A stretch of DNA of 64,000 bases, from contig NC_008278.1 in assembly GCF_000058485.1 (NCBI RefSeq), positions 3,156,962 to 3,220,961 of the forward strand, read 5' to 3'. Source of the stretch: Frankia alni ACN14a (GTDB taxonomy: Bacteria; Actinomycetota; Actinomycetes; Frankiales; Frankiaceae). The translations under genes and the position numbers were made by a program. Below, one piece after another: positions 18,660 to 28,291 of the stretch. The notes beneath the pieces are model-generated. The model searched no databases, was not told where the DNA came from, and was given only the letters and a program-made list of their open reading frames with translations. Position 1 is the stretch's first letter. Every line of letters starts with the position of its first letter.

Positions 18660-20336
18660 TCAGCGGCGGCGGAGCTGGGCTTCCCATGCGCGCCAGGCCG
18701 CCTCAGCAGCCGGACTCCCGTCATCGAGCGCAGGCGGCGGAATCAGTCGCGGCGCCGGAGGCGGAGGCAACACCCAGCCGCGCAGCGGGATAGTCGGCCC
18801 ATCCCCGTCCCCATACCCTTCGGTCGCCGCCGGCCGGGGACGAGACGCGGGGGGCCGGACGGGTGGGGTGGTCGGGCCCGCAGCGCACGGCAGGTCGGGA
18901 GTCCAGCCGGGGGCCCGTGGCGCTGGCGGAGGACCCGGGCGCGACGGGGGTGGCGGGGGTGGCGGGGGTGGCGGGGGTGGGGTGGCCGGTTGCCGCTGCT
19001 GGGTGGCCATGGCTCGAATGTCGTCGTCGGTCAACCACCCCGCCCGCACCCGCACCGGGGTCGGGTCGCCATCGACCAGGACATAGCCGACGCCGGGAAG
19101 GCTACGGGGAATCCGTTCACACACCGCCCCGCGGTCGTGGGCCCCGCCGCCCAGCACCATGTCCGCCTGCCCCTTTTCAGTCATGCGCAGCGCGACCCGC
19201 ACCGGGAACAGGTCCCGCAGCGGCAGCACCTCTTTCCTCGGGTCCTGCACCGCGCCGACGACCACCACCCCAGCCGCCCGCCCCTGACTCAGCAGCAACG
19301 ACAGGTTCGCGCCGATCTGCTTTTTACGCTCCGCATCAGCCACATAGGCCGTCAGCGAAGCGATTTCGTCGACCAACACCACAACGAGGGGATCGCCGGG
19401 CGAAGGCGTATGCAGCCGGGACACCCCGCGTAGCCGCCCCGTACGCCGGTTCATGGTCCGCACAGCGTCGGCAAGAAGATCGTTGATGCTGTCGACGTCG
19501 ACCGCGAACCGCTCGAACAACGGCTCCCCGAAACCGAGTTCCATACCGCCTTTCGGATCGCAGGCCCACACCTCGACCAGGCCCGCGCGGATCGCCGGGG
19601 CCAACGCCCGCACGATCGACCACAACACCGAGCCCTTACCGGCACCGGTCGCCCCGGCAACGAGGACATGCGAGCCGCGCAGCGGCAACAGCCACGCCGT
19701 GCCGTCTTCCCGCGCGCCGACCGGCAGCCGGTCCAGGTCCCCGGGATCACCCGGCGGCAGCAGGTCCGCGCGGACCGGACGGCCGAGGACTTCCCGGCGG
19801 ACCAGTACCAGCCCGACCCGATCGGCGCGGTCCAGATCAGGGGAGATACGCAGTTCCCGCAGTTTCAGCGTCGAGGTCAACCGGCCCGCCACCTGATGCA
19901 GGTCATCGACGGACTGACCGGCCGTGAGAGTGATCCGGATGTACCAGCCGGCCGCACCGCGCCGCGCCCGGCGGACACGCGGAGTGCGCCCCACGATCCG
20001 GCCGGGGGTCTCCAGCCGGCACGCCCGGCACGCCGCCGCCCACCGCCGTCGAAGCCGCCCACCAAGCAGCCAACCCAACGCCGCCCGCCGGGTCACCGGC
20101 ACCACCGCGACGACGACCAGCAACGCGAGGAACAACCACCGACCGCCCGCCGGCCCCATCAGCAGGAGGCACCGCCGGTACACCAGCATGACCGCGACCA
20201 GCGTCAACGCCTCACGCCGCCAACCCCACACATGCCGACCGACATGACGGACCAGCAGCTCCACCACCGAGGGACGCAACGCAAGCCGGTACTGGTCCGG
20301 CCGCAGCCGTCCCCGACGAATCTTGAGCACGGCCAT
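18660..20336 (-). CDS. FtsK/SpoIIIE-like conjugal DNA translocase (TraB/TraSA type)
   Basis: 558 residues. Hydrophobic segments near the N-terminus (LLLMGPAGGRWLFLALLVVV) anchor the protein. The motor has Walker A GATGAGKGS and Walker B VVVLVDEIASL, then LLLSQGRAAGVVVVGAVQDP. The C-terminal 130 residues are Pro-rich, including a 12-proline run, and are probably disordered. A single hexameric FtsK-like protein is enough for double-stranded DNA transfer in mycelial actinomycetes, and this is the candidate. Lies 63 bases upstream of rep. Confidence 0.92.
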   Translation of the reverse strand: MAVLKIRRGRLRPDQYRLALRPSVVELLVRHVGRHVWGWRREALTLVAVMLVYRRCLLLMGPAGGRWLFLALLVVVAVVPVTRRAALGWLLGGRLRRRWAAACRACRLETPGRIVGRTPRVRRARRGAAGWYIRITLTAGQSVDDLHQVAGRLTSTLKLRELRISPDLDRADRVGLVLVRREVLGRPVRADLLPPGDPGDLDRLPVGAREDGTAWLLPLRGSHVLVAGATGAGKGSVLWSIVRALAPAIRAGLVEVWACDPKGGMELGFGEPLFERFAVDVDSINDLLADAVRTMNRRTGRLRGVSRLHTPSPGDPLVVVLVDEIASLTAYVADAERKKQIGANLSLLLSQGRAAGVVVVGAVQDPRKEVLPLRDLFPVRVALRMTEKGQADMVLGGGAHDRGAVCERIPRSLPGVGYVLVDGDPTPVRVRAGWLTDDDIRAMATQQRQPATPPPPPPPPPPPPSRPGPPPAPRAPGWTPDLPCAAGPTTPPVRPPASRPRPAATEGYGDGDGPTIPLRGWVLPPPPAPRLIPPPALDDGSPAAEAAWRAWEAQLRRR

Positions 20337-20372
20337 CCTGACCGCACCCCCTTCCCGACCTCACCCGACGAC

Positions 20373-20419
20373 AAAAAAGGGGGGGTGGTGGTGCGAGGTC
20401 ACGGCACCACCACCCCCCC
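20373..20419 (-). terminator. Rho-independent terminator upstream of tra
   Basis: On the minus strand, a perfect 16-bp stem (20404-20419 with 20379-20394, 9-base loop) is followed directly by six T residues (complement of 20373-20378). It separates the three small upstream genes from tra and rep and could act as an attenuator of transfer genes. Confidence 0.85.
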
Positions 20420-20439
20420 GGACCTGCGGGAAAAGGGGT

Positions 20440-20781
20440 CTAGTTCTTACCGGCCGGCGGTCCCACCGCGGCCGGCGCCGACACAGGCCGGATCTCCCGC
20501 GCGCTCCACGAGATGCCATGGCGGTCCGTCATCGCCCACTGCGTGCCAGTCAGGCCGACCAGCGTCACCGGGGTGCCGACGCTCACCTTCGGCGCCTCAC
20601 CGGCCACCTTCACCTTCAGCAGGGACGCGTCGCCGTTGTAGGTCACCGCGACCTGCACCACGTGCACCGGCAGGCCGTCCCGGTTCGCTTTCGGCTTACC
20701 GTCCAGGTCCACGTCCGGGGCCGCCGCCGACACGGCCACCACGTTCGTCAACAACGTCTCGTTCACCGGAATCACACGCAT
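20440..20781 (-). CDS. SCO3933-family-like small plasmid/AICE protein
   Basis: 113 residues: MRVIPVNETLLTNVVAVS, then KANRDGLPVHVVQVAV, PVTLVGLTGTQWAM and ISWSAREIRPV. The pattern resembles a small protein family (SCO3933-like regulatory proteins) found next to tra/rep in actinomycete elements; the match is by recollection of the pattern. Beta-rich, possibly OB-like. The ribosome site GGAGC precedes the ATG. It lies upstream of the terminator before tra. Confidence 0.7.
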   Translation of the reverse strand: MRVIPVNETLLTNVVAVSAAAPDVDLDGKPKANRDGLPVHVVQVAVTYNGDASLLKVKVAGEAPKVSVGTPVTLVGLTGTQWAMTDRHGISWSAREIRPVSAPAAVGPPAGKN

Positions 20782-20793
20782 AACAGTTGCTCC

Positions 20794-21009
20794 TTAACCG
20801 TGAGAACCGCACGGGCGCACGGATCCGAAAATTGTCGGGTGATAGTCGGCCGACGGACACGACACCATCGGCGGAGAAGTAGGGGTTCGGTCGAGCAGCG
20901 CGACGCCGACCGTGATGCCGAACCCCAGCGAGAACAGCGCCGCCATCCACGCGCCCAGCGCAAGGACCGCCACCATGCTCGTGTGATGGTTCGGGGTGCC
21001 CTCAGCCAC
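20794..21009 (-). CDS. Small membrane protein
   Basis: 71 residues from GTG 21009, overlapping the upstream gene's stop. One clear transmembrane helix (MVAVLALGAWMAALFSLGF, then ITVGVALL) is followed by a Cys-containing tail. It is placed like the small Spd spread proteins of actinomycete elements; that role is inferred from position only. Confidence 0.6.
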   Translation of the reverse strand: MAEGTPNHHTSMVAVLALGAWMAALFSLGFGITVGVALLDRTPTSPPMVSCPSADYHPTIFGSVRPCGSHG

Positions 21010-21283
21010 GGGTCACCTTCGCGACGATCCAGAACACCGCAGCGACGATCAGCCCGACCGCGATGACCGCCGCCCAGGTCCCCGCCGACGACAGGAAGAA
21101 CAGGCCCAGGTAGAGCGCCCAGAACAGGAACACCCAGAACGTGAAACCATACGACCGGCGCACGTAGTATCGAGGCACGGCAGACCCCCAGAACAAAGCG
21201 GGTGGAAACGGGAAGGCCGGGAAGCGGAAACGTTCCGGCGCCACCCACTCTGCCCCGCCCGCCGCCTGTCGAGAAGGTTCCAC
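21002..21283 (-). CDS. Small two-helix membrane protein
   Basis: 93 residues with two hydrophobic segments, FTFWVFLFWALYLGLFFL and WAAVIAVGLIVAAVFWIVA, and a basic end. Overlaps the next small membrane gene by 8 bases. The start may be later (near VPRYYVRRSYG), because the first 35 residues look less constrained. Probably a spread (Spd-like) protein by context. Confidence 0.6.
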   Translation of the reverse strand: MEPSRQAAGGAEWVAPERFRFPAFPFPPALFWGSAVPRYYVRRSYGFTFWVFLFWALYLGLFFLSSAGTWAAVIAVGLIVAAVFWIVAKVTRG

Positions 21284-21614
21284 AGCCGGTTATTCCGCGG
21301 AATTACCCGGCATTGAAAGCGGTGTACACGGCACGCCGAACCGGACCAGCCCCGGACTGCACACGGAGCACCCCGCACAGCGCAGTCACGGACCGGGCAC
21401 GGAGTACACGCGGACCGGGCGCCTCAACCGTCACCCAACCGGCCTTAGCCGGCACAGTGTCACCACCCGATCACGGGTGACCATGTGGATGCGGAGCAGA
21501 ACCGGACTCCACACGGACCCGACCCGGAGCACACCCGGCGCAGCCACACCGGACCAGACCCGCAGTGGAACCGGAGCCGCGGGTCAGGGACGACCAGGAA
21601 GGACCCACCCGCCG
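21284..21614. other. Intergenic region between divergent AICE operons
   Basis: 330 bases with no gene. A palindrome CACCCGATCACGGGTG at 21464-21479 could be an operator for one of the divergent units. Confidence 0.45.
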
Positions 21615-22169
21615 ATGACCATCGAAGGTGATCGCACAGAGGCGCTACGTGCCTGCCTTGCCGCTGCCTACAAGCGCGGCATCCCGCACGCCGCCGACCT
21701 CGCGTCGAATGCCGAAGTTCGACCGTTGCTCGACCTGCTGGTCCCCGCCGACGGACAGGCCAGTGAGCACCAGCGGGCCCGCACCGCCCACCGGATGATC
21801 GTCACCGCGGTAGACGCGCTCACCAGCCCCCGCGCCGACGCCGCCGCCATCATGCTGGGCCTGGTGTCCGCTCCACCCGGCCGGGACAGGGGGATCACCG
21901 CGCGCAAGGAAGCCGCCGCCCAGCAGCACGGCATCTCCGCCGACTGGTTCACCCGCAGCGAGCTCGAACCAATGTCTCTCGCGCTGGCGATGGAACTGGA
22001 CCAGCAGCTCCGCCGCCGGGAGGGACGCACCGCCACCGACCCCTACCGGTACCGTGACCCCGCCGTCCTGCCCCCGCCGCCACCGGCCACCAGCTACCGA
22101 CCCCGCCCCGCCACCACACCGGCCGCCCCGACACCGCCCCGCCGCGAACCCCCCGCCGAACGGCCGTGA
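21615..22169 (+). CDS. Hypothetical protein upstream of kinase
   Basis: 184 residues from ATG 21615 with GGAAGGA upstream; the frame is open to 21477 but without support. Residues 1-135 are helical (EALRACLAAAYKRG, QRARTAHRMIVTAVDAL), and the last 50 are Pro-rich with DPYRYRDPAVLPPPPP. Its TGA overlaps the GTG of the kinase reading frame, so the two are coupled. No family recognised; it may be a kinase substrate or adaptor by position. Confidence 0.7.
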   Translation: MTIEGDRTEALRACLAAAYKRGIPHAADLASNAEVRPLLDLLVPADGQASEHQRARTAHRMIVTAVDALTSPRADAAAIMLGLVSAPPGRDRGITARKEAAAQQHGISADWFTRSELEPMSLALAMELDQQLRRREGRTATDPYRYRDPAVLPPPPPATSYRPRPATTPAAPTPPRREPPAERP

Positions 22170-24495
22170 CCAGCCCCGAACCGTTGCGCGTCGACGACCC
22201 CACCCACATCGGCGTCTACACGCTGCGCGGCCGCCTCGGATTCGGCGGGATGGGCATGGTCTACCTCGCCAGCGACCCCACCGGCGACCCGGTGGCCGTG
22301 AAAGTCATCCGCCCCGAGGTCACCGGCAACCCGATGTTCCGCGACCGCTTCCGCCGCGAAGTCACCGCCGCACGCCGCGTGCCCGGTTCTGCACCGCCGC
22401 CGTCCGCGACGCCGACCCCGACGGCAACCCCCCCTACCTCGTCACCGACTACGTCCCCGGCCCCACCCTCAGCAGAGCCGTGCGCACCACCCCGCTCAAA
22501 GGCGCCGAACTCGAACAGGTCGCCGTCAACATCGCCACCGCCCTCGCCGTCATCCACGGCGCCGGCGTCGTCCACCGCGACCTCAAACCCAGCAACGTCA
22601 TCCTCTCCCCGACCGGGGCACGCGTCATCGACTTCGGGATCGCCACCGCCCGCGACATGACCATGCTCACCGTCGAACAGATCGGCACGCCCGAATTCAT
22701 GGCGCCCGAGGCATTCGACGCAGCCCCACCCAGCCCAGCCATGGACGTCTTCGCCTGGGGTGGAGTCGTCCTCTACGCCGCCACCCGCACCCCACCGTTC
22801 CCGAGCGAACCCGCCGCGCTCCTCCCACATCGCATCCGCCACGAACACCCCGCCCACCTCCACCGACTCCCCGAACCCCTACGCAGCGCCGTCACCGCCG
22901 CCATGGCCAAACAGCCGGAGAACCGGCCAACCGCCGAACACCTTTACCGCCAGCTCACCGGACCCGTCTCCACCACGATCCCCCAGCCCCACCCCAGCCA
23001 CGACGCCACCAGCCACCGATGGGTACCCGACCTCACCCGACCCCTCAACCCCCCGAACCTCCGCGCCCGACCGCCCACACCCCCGAACCCGCACGCCCCC
23101 GCCAGCACGCCACCACCCCGCCGACGCCGCACCCTCATCGCCGGCTCCGTCGCCGCCGCCGTCACCATCCTCGCCACCGCCTTCGCCCTGGACGCCGAGC
23201 ACCACACCGGAAAACACACCCTCACCGCCGCCCAGCACGCCACCGCCGCCCGCACCCTCGCCACCGCAGCCACCGCGCAGGACACCGACCCGGCCCTCGC
23301 CGAACGACTTGCCGTCGCCGCCTGGCACCTCAACCCCGCCACCAGCGCCAACACCCTGCTCTCCACCACCGCCGGACGGCTACCACCACTCAGCACAGCC
23401 GGACACGCCGGACCCATCACCACCGCCGTCATCACCGCCGACGGACGGACGCTCGCCACCAGCAGCACAGACCAGACCGCCCGCCTCTGGGACCTCACCA
23501 CCCCCAGCGACCACCCCACCATCCTCGCCACCTTGCCCCACACCGCCGCCGTCACCGCCATCAGCCTCAACCCACCCGCCACCCTCGCCGCCACCACCAG
23601 CAAGGACAACACCCTCCACCTCTGGAACACCCACGACCGAGCCAACCCGACCCCCGCCGGCACCTACACCCTCCAAAACGCTGGCCATCCCATCGCCGCC
23701 ATCTTCACCCCCACCAGCACCCTCACCCTCACCACCAGCACCGGGGACCTGTTCACCCTTGACATCACCGACCCCGCCCACCTCACCACCCTCGCCACCG
23801 TCCACGCCCACGACGACGCCGCCACCGCCCAACCCATCCCGAACAGCAACATCATCGCGACCGCCAGCACCGACGGCACCGCCCGCCTCTGGGACCTCAC
23901 CAACCCCCACACCCCCCAGCCCCTCGCCCGCATCACCCCCACCAGCAACCCCACCAACCTCGCCGTCAGCCCCGACGGACACACCCTCGCCACCGCGGGC
24001 GTCGACGGCACCATCAGCCTCTGGAACATCAGCCACCCCACCACCCCCGAACCCCTCACCACCCTCACCACACGACGAACCGGCAGCCTCACCGACCTCA
24101 CCGGGCTCACCGACGCTGCCACCGCCGCCGCCTTCAACCAGGCCGGCACCCTCCTTGCCACCACCGACGCCACCGGCGCTCTGCACCTGTGGACCCTCAC
24201 CGACCCCCACAACCCACACCCACTCGCCACCCTCAACACACACACCGCCGCCATCCGCGACGTCACCTTCACCCCCGACAGCAGCCACATCCTCACCGCA
24301 GGCGACGACAGCACCGCACGACTCTGGGACCTCAACCCCACCAGCCTCTACCGGCGCGCCTGCACCACCGCGAACGGCCAGCTCACCCCCGCCGAATGGA
24401 CCCGATACCTCCCTCATACTCCCTATCAGCCCCCCTGCCCCCCAACTCTCAGCGTCACCTCACCATCAGTCGGAGAACCTTCCACTCCCTCGTGA
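22166..24495 (+). pseudogene. Ser/Thr protein kinase with WD40 repeats, frameshifted
   Basis: The start frame (GTG 22166) gives the glycine loop GRLGFGGMGMVY and VAVKVIRPE with the ATP-binding Lys, up to AARRVPG. At about 22385 the match moves to another frame: RFCTAAVRDADPDG, DYVPGPTLS, HRDLKPSN, DFGIAT, APEAF, DVFAWG. A transmembrane helix near GSVAAAVTILATAFAL follows, and then about six WD40-like blades with W/LWDL ends. The sequence fits loss of 4 bases from a CCGGCCGG run. Otherwise PknB-like eukaryotic-type kinases with WD40 ligand-binding ends occur widely in actinobacteria. Either a recent inactivation or a sequencing error. Confidence 0.85.
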
Positions 24496-24998
24496 ACGAA
24501 ACAACGACGCGAGATGTCGAACCACACCGCCGCCGTCGACAGCTACACCGACCACACGCACCGCGCCGAAGCAACAGACCATGTCCACGGAGAGCTTTCC
24601 AGCCTGCGATGAGGGCAACCGATGACCGCGGTTCCGATAGTCGGCCCCGCATCACCAGCCATCGAGATACCGGCCAGACCCTCCGGTGTTCTGCAAGTCG
24701 CTGCCAAACCCGTCAGCAGTTTCCAACACCCGACTGACCACCGCGCCGGCAACGTCCCGATCCACCCTGCATCTCGCCGCCGATACGCGTGGCAGAGACC
24801 AGAGCGCCACTGTTCACGAACACGCCCGAGGCATCAGCCCTCCCACCAGACCACGAAAACGCACCCTGCCCGCGTACCCACACCACATCAAGACGCCCGG
24901 CGCAGGGTAGCCCTCGTCATCCGGCCGGCGTGCACGGGATCGCCGCGGGAACGCCGCCGGCCGGATGACGAGAGGAACAGGGGGATGGCCAGCCGCGG
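24496..24998. other. Non-coding stretch with large inverted repeat
   Basis: No supported gene between the kinase and the minus-strand cargo operon. A perfect 18-bp inverted repeat (arms 24913-24930 CTCGTCATCCGGCCGGCG and 24955-24972, 24-base loop) lies 27 bases from the end of the methyltransferase gene and may terminate the cargo transcript, though no T-run follows. Confidence 0.65.
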
Positions 24999-26129
24999 TC
25001 AGGGCGCCGAGGCGGCGATGGTGGCTCTCCAGGCTCCGGAGGTGAGTCGGATCGTGCCGTCGTCGTCGACCGTCGCGCGGGCGCCGAGCCACGGGGTCCA
25101 TCCCCGCCGGGCCCAGTCGTCACGCACGTCGTCGAGCATGTCCCACAGCCGGCGGGGCCCGCCTTGGTGCACTGATGGGGCCTCGGTGCCGTACGCGGTG
25201 GCCCGTGCCCATGACCCATCCGGGTGGGTCATGATCGCAGTCTGCTGTCCGTCGCGGGCGCGACGGTAGCGATGTTGCACGTCGGGGACCGCCAGCGCAT
25301 ACATCGTGCCGAGCTCCGGCATCTCCGCGACGTCGATCACCGGGTATCGACCGGTTCCAACATGCTCGCCGTCGACCACAGCGAGCAGGCCGAAATCGAC
25401 GGCCGACGGGGGGTAGTCGGGGCCGCTGCGGGCGCCCATGAAACCGGCCCAGTCCCGTTCGACCTGGCCCACGACCCCATTCGGGGTCCGCGTCACGGTG
25501 AGGATCATCCAGGTGCCGGTGATGGTGGTGACGAGCCGGCCGCCGGGACGCAGCGCGGTCAGCCAACTCGGGGGGATCGACCGGACCGAGACCATGGAGA
25601 CGATCCGGTCGTACTCGCCCGGCAGCGGGCCGGTGGCGTCCACCTCCAGGACGGTGGGGTGCAGATCGAGGGCGGCAAGGCGCTGCGCGGCGACGTCGAC
25701 GAGATAGGGGTCGACGTCCATGGTGGTGACATGATCATTGCCGTACCGGAGGGCGAGCAGCGCGGCGCCGTACCCGGACCCGGTGCCGATGTCGGCGATG
25801 TGCAGGCCCCGGCCGAGCTGGGCATGCTGGTACATGCGTAGGACCAGGCCCGGCAGGGTCGACGACGATGTTGACCGCCCACGGGGATGATCGCCCTTGG
25901 CCGCGTGGTCGGCGTGGAGCGTGCCGACGCGAGTGACGAGCGACCGATCGGCGTAGGCATCCGCGAGCGGCCCGCTGCGCAGAACCCACTCGCCGCGGCT
26001 CTGCACCCACCAGGCGGGCACGAACTCGTGCCGCGGGGTGCCGGCGATCGCCGGGTACCAGCGGGAACCGGGATGGCTGACCCTGTTCGCTAGCGCGCGG
26101 GCGTGGGTCGCCCAGGGGTCCGATGTCAT
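24999..26129 (-). CDS. PCMT-type (protein-L-isoaspartate methyltransferase-like) SAM methyltransferase
   Basis: 376 residues from ATG 26129, which overlaps the radical SAM stop (ATGA). SAM motif I reads ADIGTGSGYGAALLALRYG, after STSSSTLPGL, which aligns with the SSQP segment of PCMT enzymes. Later come TTMDVDPYLVDVAAQRL and LRPGGRLVTTITG. About 120 extra C-terminal residues (to GAWRATIAASAP) exceed canonical PCMT length and recall the extended PCMT homologues that methylate Asp in modified peptides. Last gene of the cargo operon. Peptide or protein carboxyl methylation is inferred. Confidence 0.88.
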   Translation of the reverse strand: MTSDPWATHARALANRVSHPGSRWYPAIAGTPRHEFVPAWWVQSRGEWVLRSGPLADAYADRSLVTRVGTLHADHAAKGDHPRGRSTSSSTLPGLVLRMYQHAQLGRGLHIADIGTGSGYGAALLALRYGNDHVTTMDVDPYLVDVAAQRLAALDLHPTVLEVDATGPLPGEYDRIVSMVSVRSIPPSWLTALRPGGRLVTTITGTWMILTVTRTPNGVVGQVERDWAGFMGARSGPDYPPSAVDFGLLAVVDGEHVGTGRYPVIDVAEMPELGTMYALAVPDVQHRYRRARDGQQTAIMTHPDGSWARATAYGTEAPSVHQGGPRRLWDMLDDVRDDWARRGWTPWLGARATVDDDGTIRLTSGAWRATIAASAP

Positions 26130-26980
26130 GAGTCGTAGTCCGGCTGGCACGCCGTTTCGCCGGAGGGGCCACAGTCGTTGCTGTCGTCCGGCGTGCACCC
26201 GTCCACGGCCGTCCGGGTCCGGGGCACCGAGCTCACCGCGTCCCGCCACCGCTGACCGGCCAGGAGCTCCGCCAAGGGGGCCCTCTTGACGTTGCCGCCG
26301 TCGAGCCCGCTGCTCATGATGCACGGCGTGAGCGTGCCGTCAGGCTGGACTGCCGCGCGGCCGTGCCCGCATCGACCGCACAGCTCCCCGGGGTCGGGGA
26401 CGGCTCCCGCGGGGGCCGCCCGGCCGACGGCACGCACCCGGTCGCGGGTGATGGTCGGCACCCCGAGGGCGAGCAGCTCGGCATGCGCGCGGTCGGCGGA
26501 ATCGCCCTCGCCGGTGATGGCGACACGCAGCGGGATACCCCGCCGTAGTGCGGCGACGATGTTCCGCCGGGTCCGGGCGTGCGAACCCCTGCGGCCGGTG
26601 ATCCCGTCATGCTCGGTGGCGTCGGTGGTGTAGTAGCTGGTCGCCAGGCTTACCCCCGGCCGGGTGAACACCGGCCACAGCCGGTCCGGGACGTGCACCA
26701 GGTTCGTGAAAATCTCGACCTCGACGCCGACCGTCAGCGCGTGGCCGACCAGGTCGGGCAGCGCCGGGTGCAGGGTCGGCTCGCCGCCGATGAACTTCAG
26801 CCTGCGGACCCCGCTGGCCGCGGCATCGTCGATCACCCGCTGCCAGTCGGCGTTGGTCATGGTGCCGTGCGTCCCGGTCGGGCCGGATTCGGCGTAGCAG
26901 TGGCCGCATGCGAGCTGGCAGCGGCCGGTGAGCACCAGCCAGAGAAGATCGGTCCGGGTGAGGGTGGCGGTGGGGGGCAT
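26126..26980 (-). CDS. Radical SAM protein with Cys-rich C-terminus
   Basis: 284 residues. The cluster motif is C21-x3-C25-x2-C28 in CQLACGHCY, followed by the GGEP-like IGGEPTLHP and later VAITGEGDS. The C-terminal part has CGRCGHGRAAVQPDG, TPC and a tail with three more Cys, resembling a SPASM/twitch auxiliary cluster. The ATG at 26980 has a GGAGGAG ribosome site. Coupled to the PCMT gene downstream and next to an acidic small protein. Such proteins usually modify peptides, tRNA or cofactors; the target is unknown. Confidence 0.88.
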   Translation of the reverse strand: MPPTATLTRTDLLWLVLTGRCQLACGHCYAESGPTGTHGTMTNADWQRVIDDAAASGVRRLKFIGGEPTLHPALPDLVGHALTVGVEVEIFTNLVHVPDRLWPVFTRPGVSLATSYYTTDATEHDGITGRRGSHARTRRNIVAALRRGIPLRVAITGEGDSADRAHAELLALGVPTITRDRVRAVGRAAPAGAVPDPGELCGRCGHGRAAVQPDGTLTPCIMSSGLDGGNVKRAPLAELLAGQRWRDAVSSVPRTRTAVDGCTPDDSNDCGPSGETACQPDYDS

Positions 26981-26999
26981 GGCGGCTCCTCCGATTCCG

Positions 27000-27395
27000 T
27001 CAGGTCAGGTCGGGTCGGTCCGGGTCGATCCCCGAGGGAAACGGACGCCCGGAGGTTCTGCTGATCAGATCAGGGTGGATCGTCAGGATGTCGGCGAGAA
27101 GGGAACGCACCGCCGGCCAGTCGGCCTGCACCACCGTCGCGCGATCTTGAGAGTGGCGGAACGCCAGCCCACCGGAATTGATCGCGAACTCGATCGCGGG
27201 GGCGCCGGGCGGCGCTGTACTAGGCCGCCACCACATCGCCAAATCCGGATTAACCCGGGCATCACCGGTAAATGATGGTGGCTCCTCCTCATCCTCCTCA
27301 TCCTCCTCGTTCAGCACCGCCTCCTGTGCCTCTGGGGAGAGCCTGACGAAATCGCAATCTCCCGGGCAGGTCTCGCAAGTCATGGGTCGATGCAT
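27000..27395 (-). CDS. Acidic small protein with DUF397-like C-terminus
   Basis: 131 residues from ATG 27395 (GGGAAAG upstream); a longer start at 27416 is possible. It begins MHRPMTCETCPGDCDFVRLS with three Cys, then an acidic run EEDEEDEEE, then INSGGLAFRHSQDRATVV and DWPAVRSLLADI, which resembles the conserved end of DUF397 proteins (VRDSKDP...W..F). DUF397 partners XRE regulators in actinobacteria. A precursor or carrier role for the adjoining radical SAM enzyme is an alternative. Unproven. Confidence 0.65.
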   Translation of the reverse strand: MHRPMTCETCPGDCDFVRLSPEAQEAVLNEEDEEDEEEPPSFTGDARVNPDLAMWWRPSTAPPGAPAIEFAINSGGLAFRHSQDRATVVQADWPAVRSLLADILTIHPDLISRTSGRPFPSGIDPDRPDLT

Positions 27396-27417
27396 CTGTC
27401 TTTCCCGCGGGATCATC

Positions 27418-28275
27418 TCAGGCGACGATCGGCTTGGCGCCCGTCGCGATGGCCAGGATCCGTTCGTACTGCTCGCGGCTCGTCGTCTCGGCGGCGAGGC
27501 CCTGGGGCTTGCTGCTGCCGTGGAAGTCGCTCGACCCGGTCACGATCAACCCGAGGTCGGCGGCGATGCCGCGGAGCTCCCGGCGGGCGGCGCCGTCGTG
27601 CTCCGGGTGATCGACTTCCAGTCCGGCGAGGCCGGCGCGGGCCATCTGCTCCAGATGCTCGCCGGTGAGCCCGGCTCCCCGCGCCTCCCCGAAGGGGTGC
27701 GCGAGGATGGGCACGCCTCCGGCGTCACGTACCAGTTCGATCGCGGTCAGGACGTCGGGCTGCTCTTTCCGTAGCCGGTACGGGCCGCCGGGACCGAACC
27801 AGCGAGGGGTGAACGCCTCCCGGACGTTGTCCAGGACCCCGGCGTTCAGCAGTGCCCGCGCGACGTGCGGTTTGCCGACCGTCGCGTTGCCGGCCAGTGC
27901 TTGGACCTGTGGCCAGGTGATCCGGTAGCCGTCCTCGGCCAGCTTCTCGACCATCTTTTGCGCCCGATTATCACGGCTCTGCACGGTGTGGACCATCGTG
28001 TCGGCCAGCGGCCGGAATTCCCTGTCCGTCAGGAGGCCGAGAAGGTGCAGCGTCGGCTCCTCCTCTCCGACCTGGGTCTGACAGGAGATCTCCACCCCCG
28101 GAATCAGGGTGAGCCCAGGCGGGAGCGCGGAGGCAGCGGCGTCAATGCCCCTGTAGGTGTCGTGATCCGTCAATGCGATGACCAGCAGAGCCATCTCGAC
28201 GGCGAGCCGCATGAGGGCCTCGGGATGAATCAGGCCGTCCGACGCGGTGGAGTGGGTGTGCAGATCGATGCTCAT
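27418..28275 (-). CDS. PHP-domain phosphoesterase (RNase AM/YciV-like)
   Basis: 285 residues from ATG 28275. Metal ligands are visible in order: DLHTHSTASDG, ALTDHDT, PGVEISC, then HPFGEARG and GSSDFHG near the end. This is the trinuclear PHP phosphoesterase set. Length fits the YciV/RNase AM 5'-3' exoribonuclease and 3',5'-nucleotide bisphosphate phosphatase group. It starts 16 bases after the DUF574 methyltransferase gene and ends just before the acidic protein gene, so it is part of the cargo operon. Could recycle a SAM- or nucleotide-derived product. Confidence 0.87.
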   Translation of the reverse strand: MSIDLHTHSTASDGLIHPEALMRLAVEMALLVIALTDHDTYRGIDAAASALPPGLTLIPGVEISCQTQVGEEEPTLHLLGLLTDREFRPLADTMVHTVQSRDNRAQKMVEKLAEDGYRITWPQVQALAGNATVGKPHVARALLNAGVLDNVREAFTPRWFGPGGPYRLRKEQPDVLTAIELVRDAGGVPILAHPFGEARGAGLTGEHLEQMARAGLAGLEVDHPEHDGAARRELRGIAADLGLIVTGSSDFHGSSKPQGLAAETTSREQYERILAIATGAKPIVA

Positions 28276-28291
28276 CGTTCCCAATCACGGG

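Noticed and set aside
22760-24625. Plus-strand frame of 621 codons, Ser/Pro/Thr-rich
   Set aside because: Shadow of the WD40 region, which reads correctly in another frame.
24622-25269. Plus-strand frame of 215 codons after the kinase
   Set aside because: Runs through the 18-bp inverted repeat into the antisense of the PCMT-like gene; no motif.
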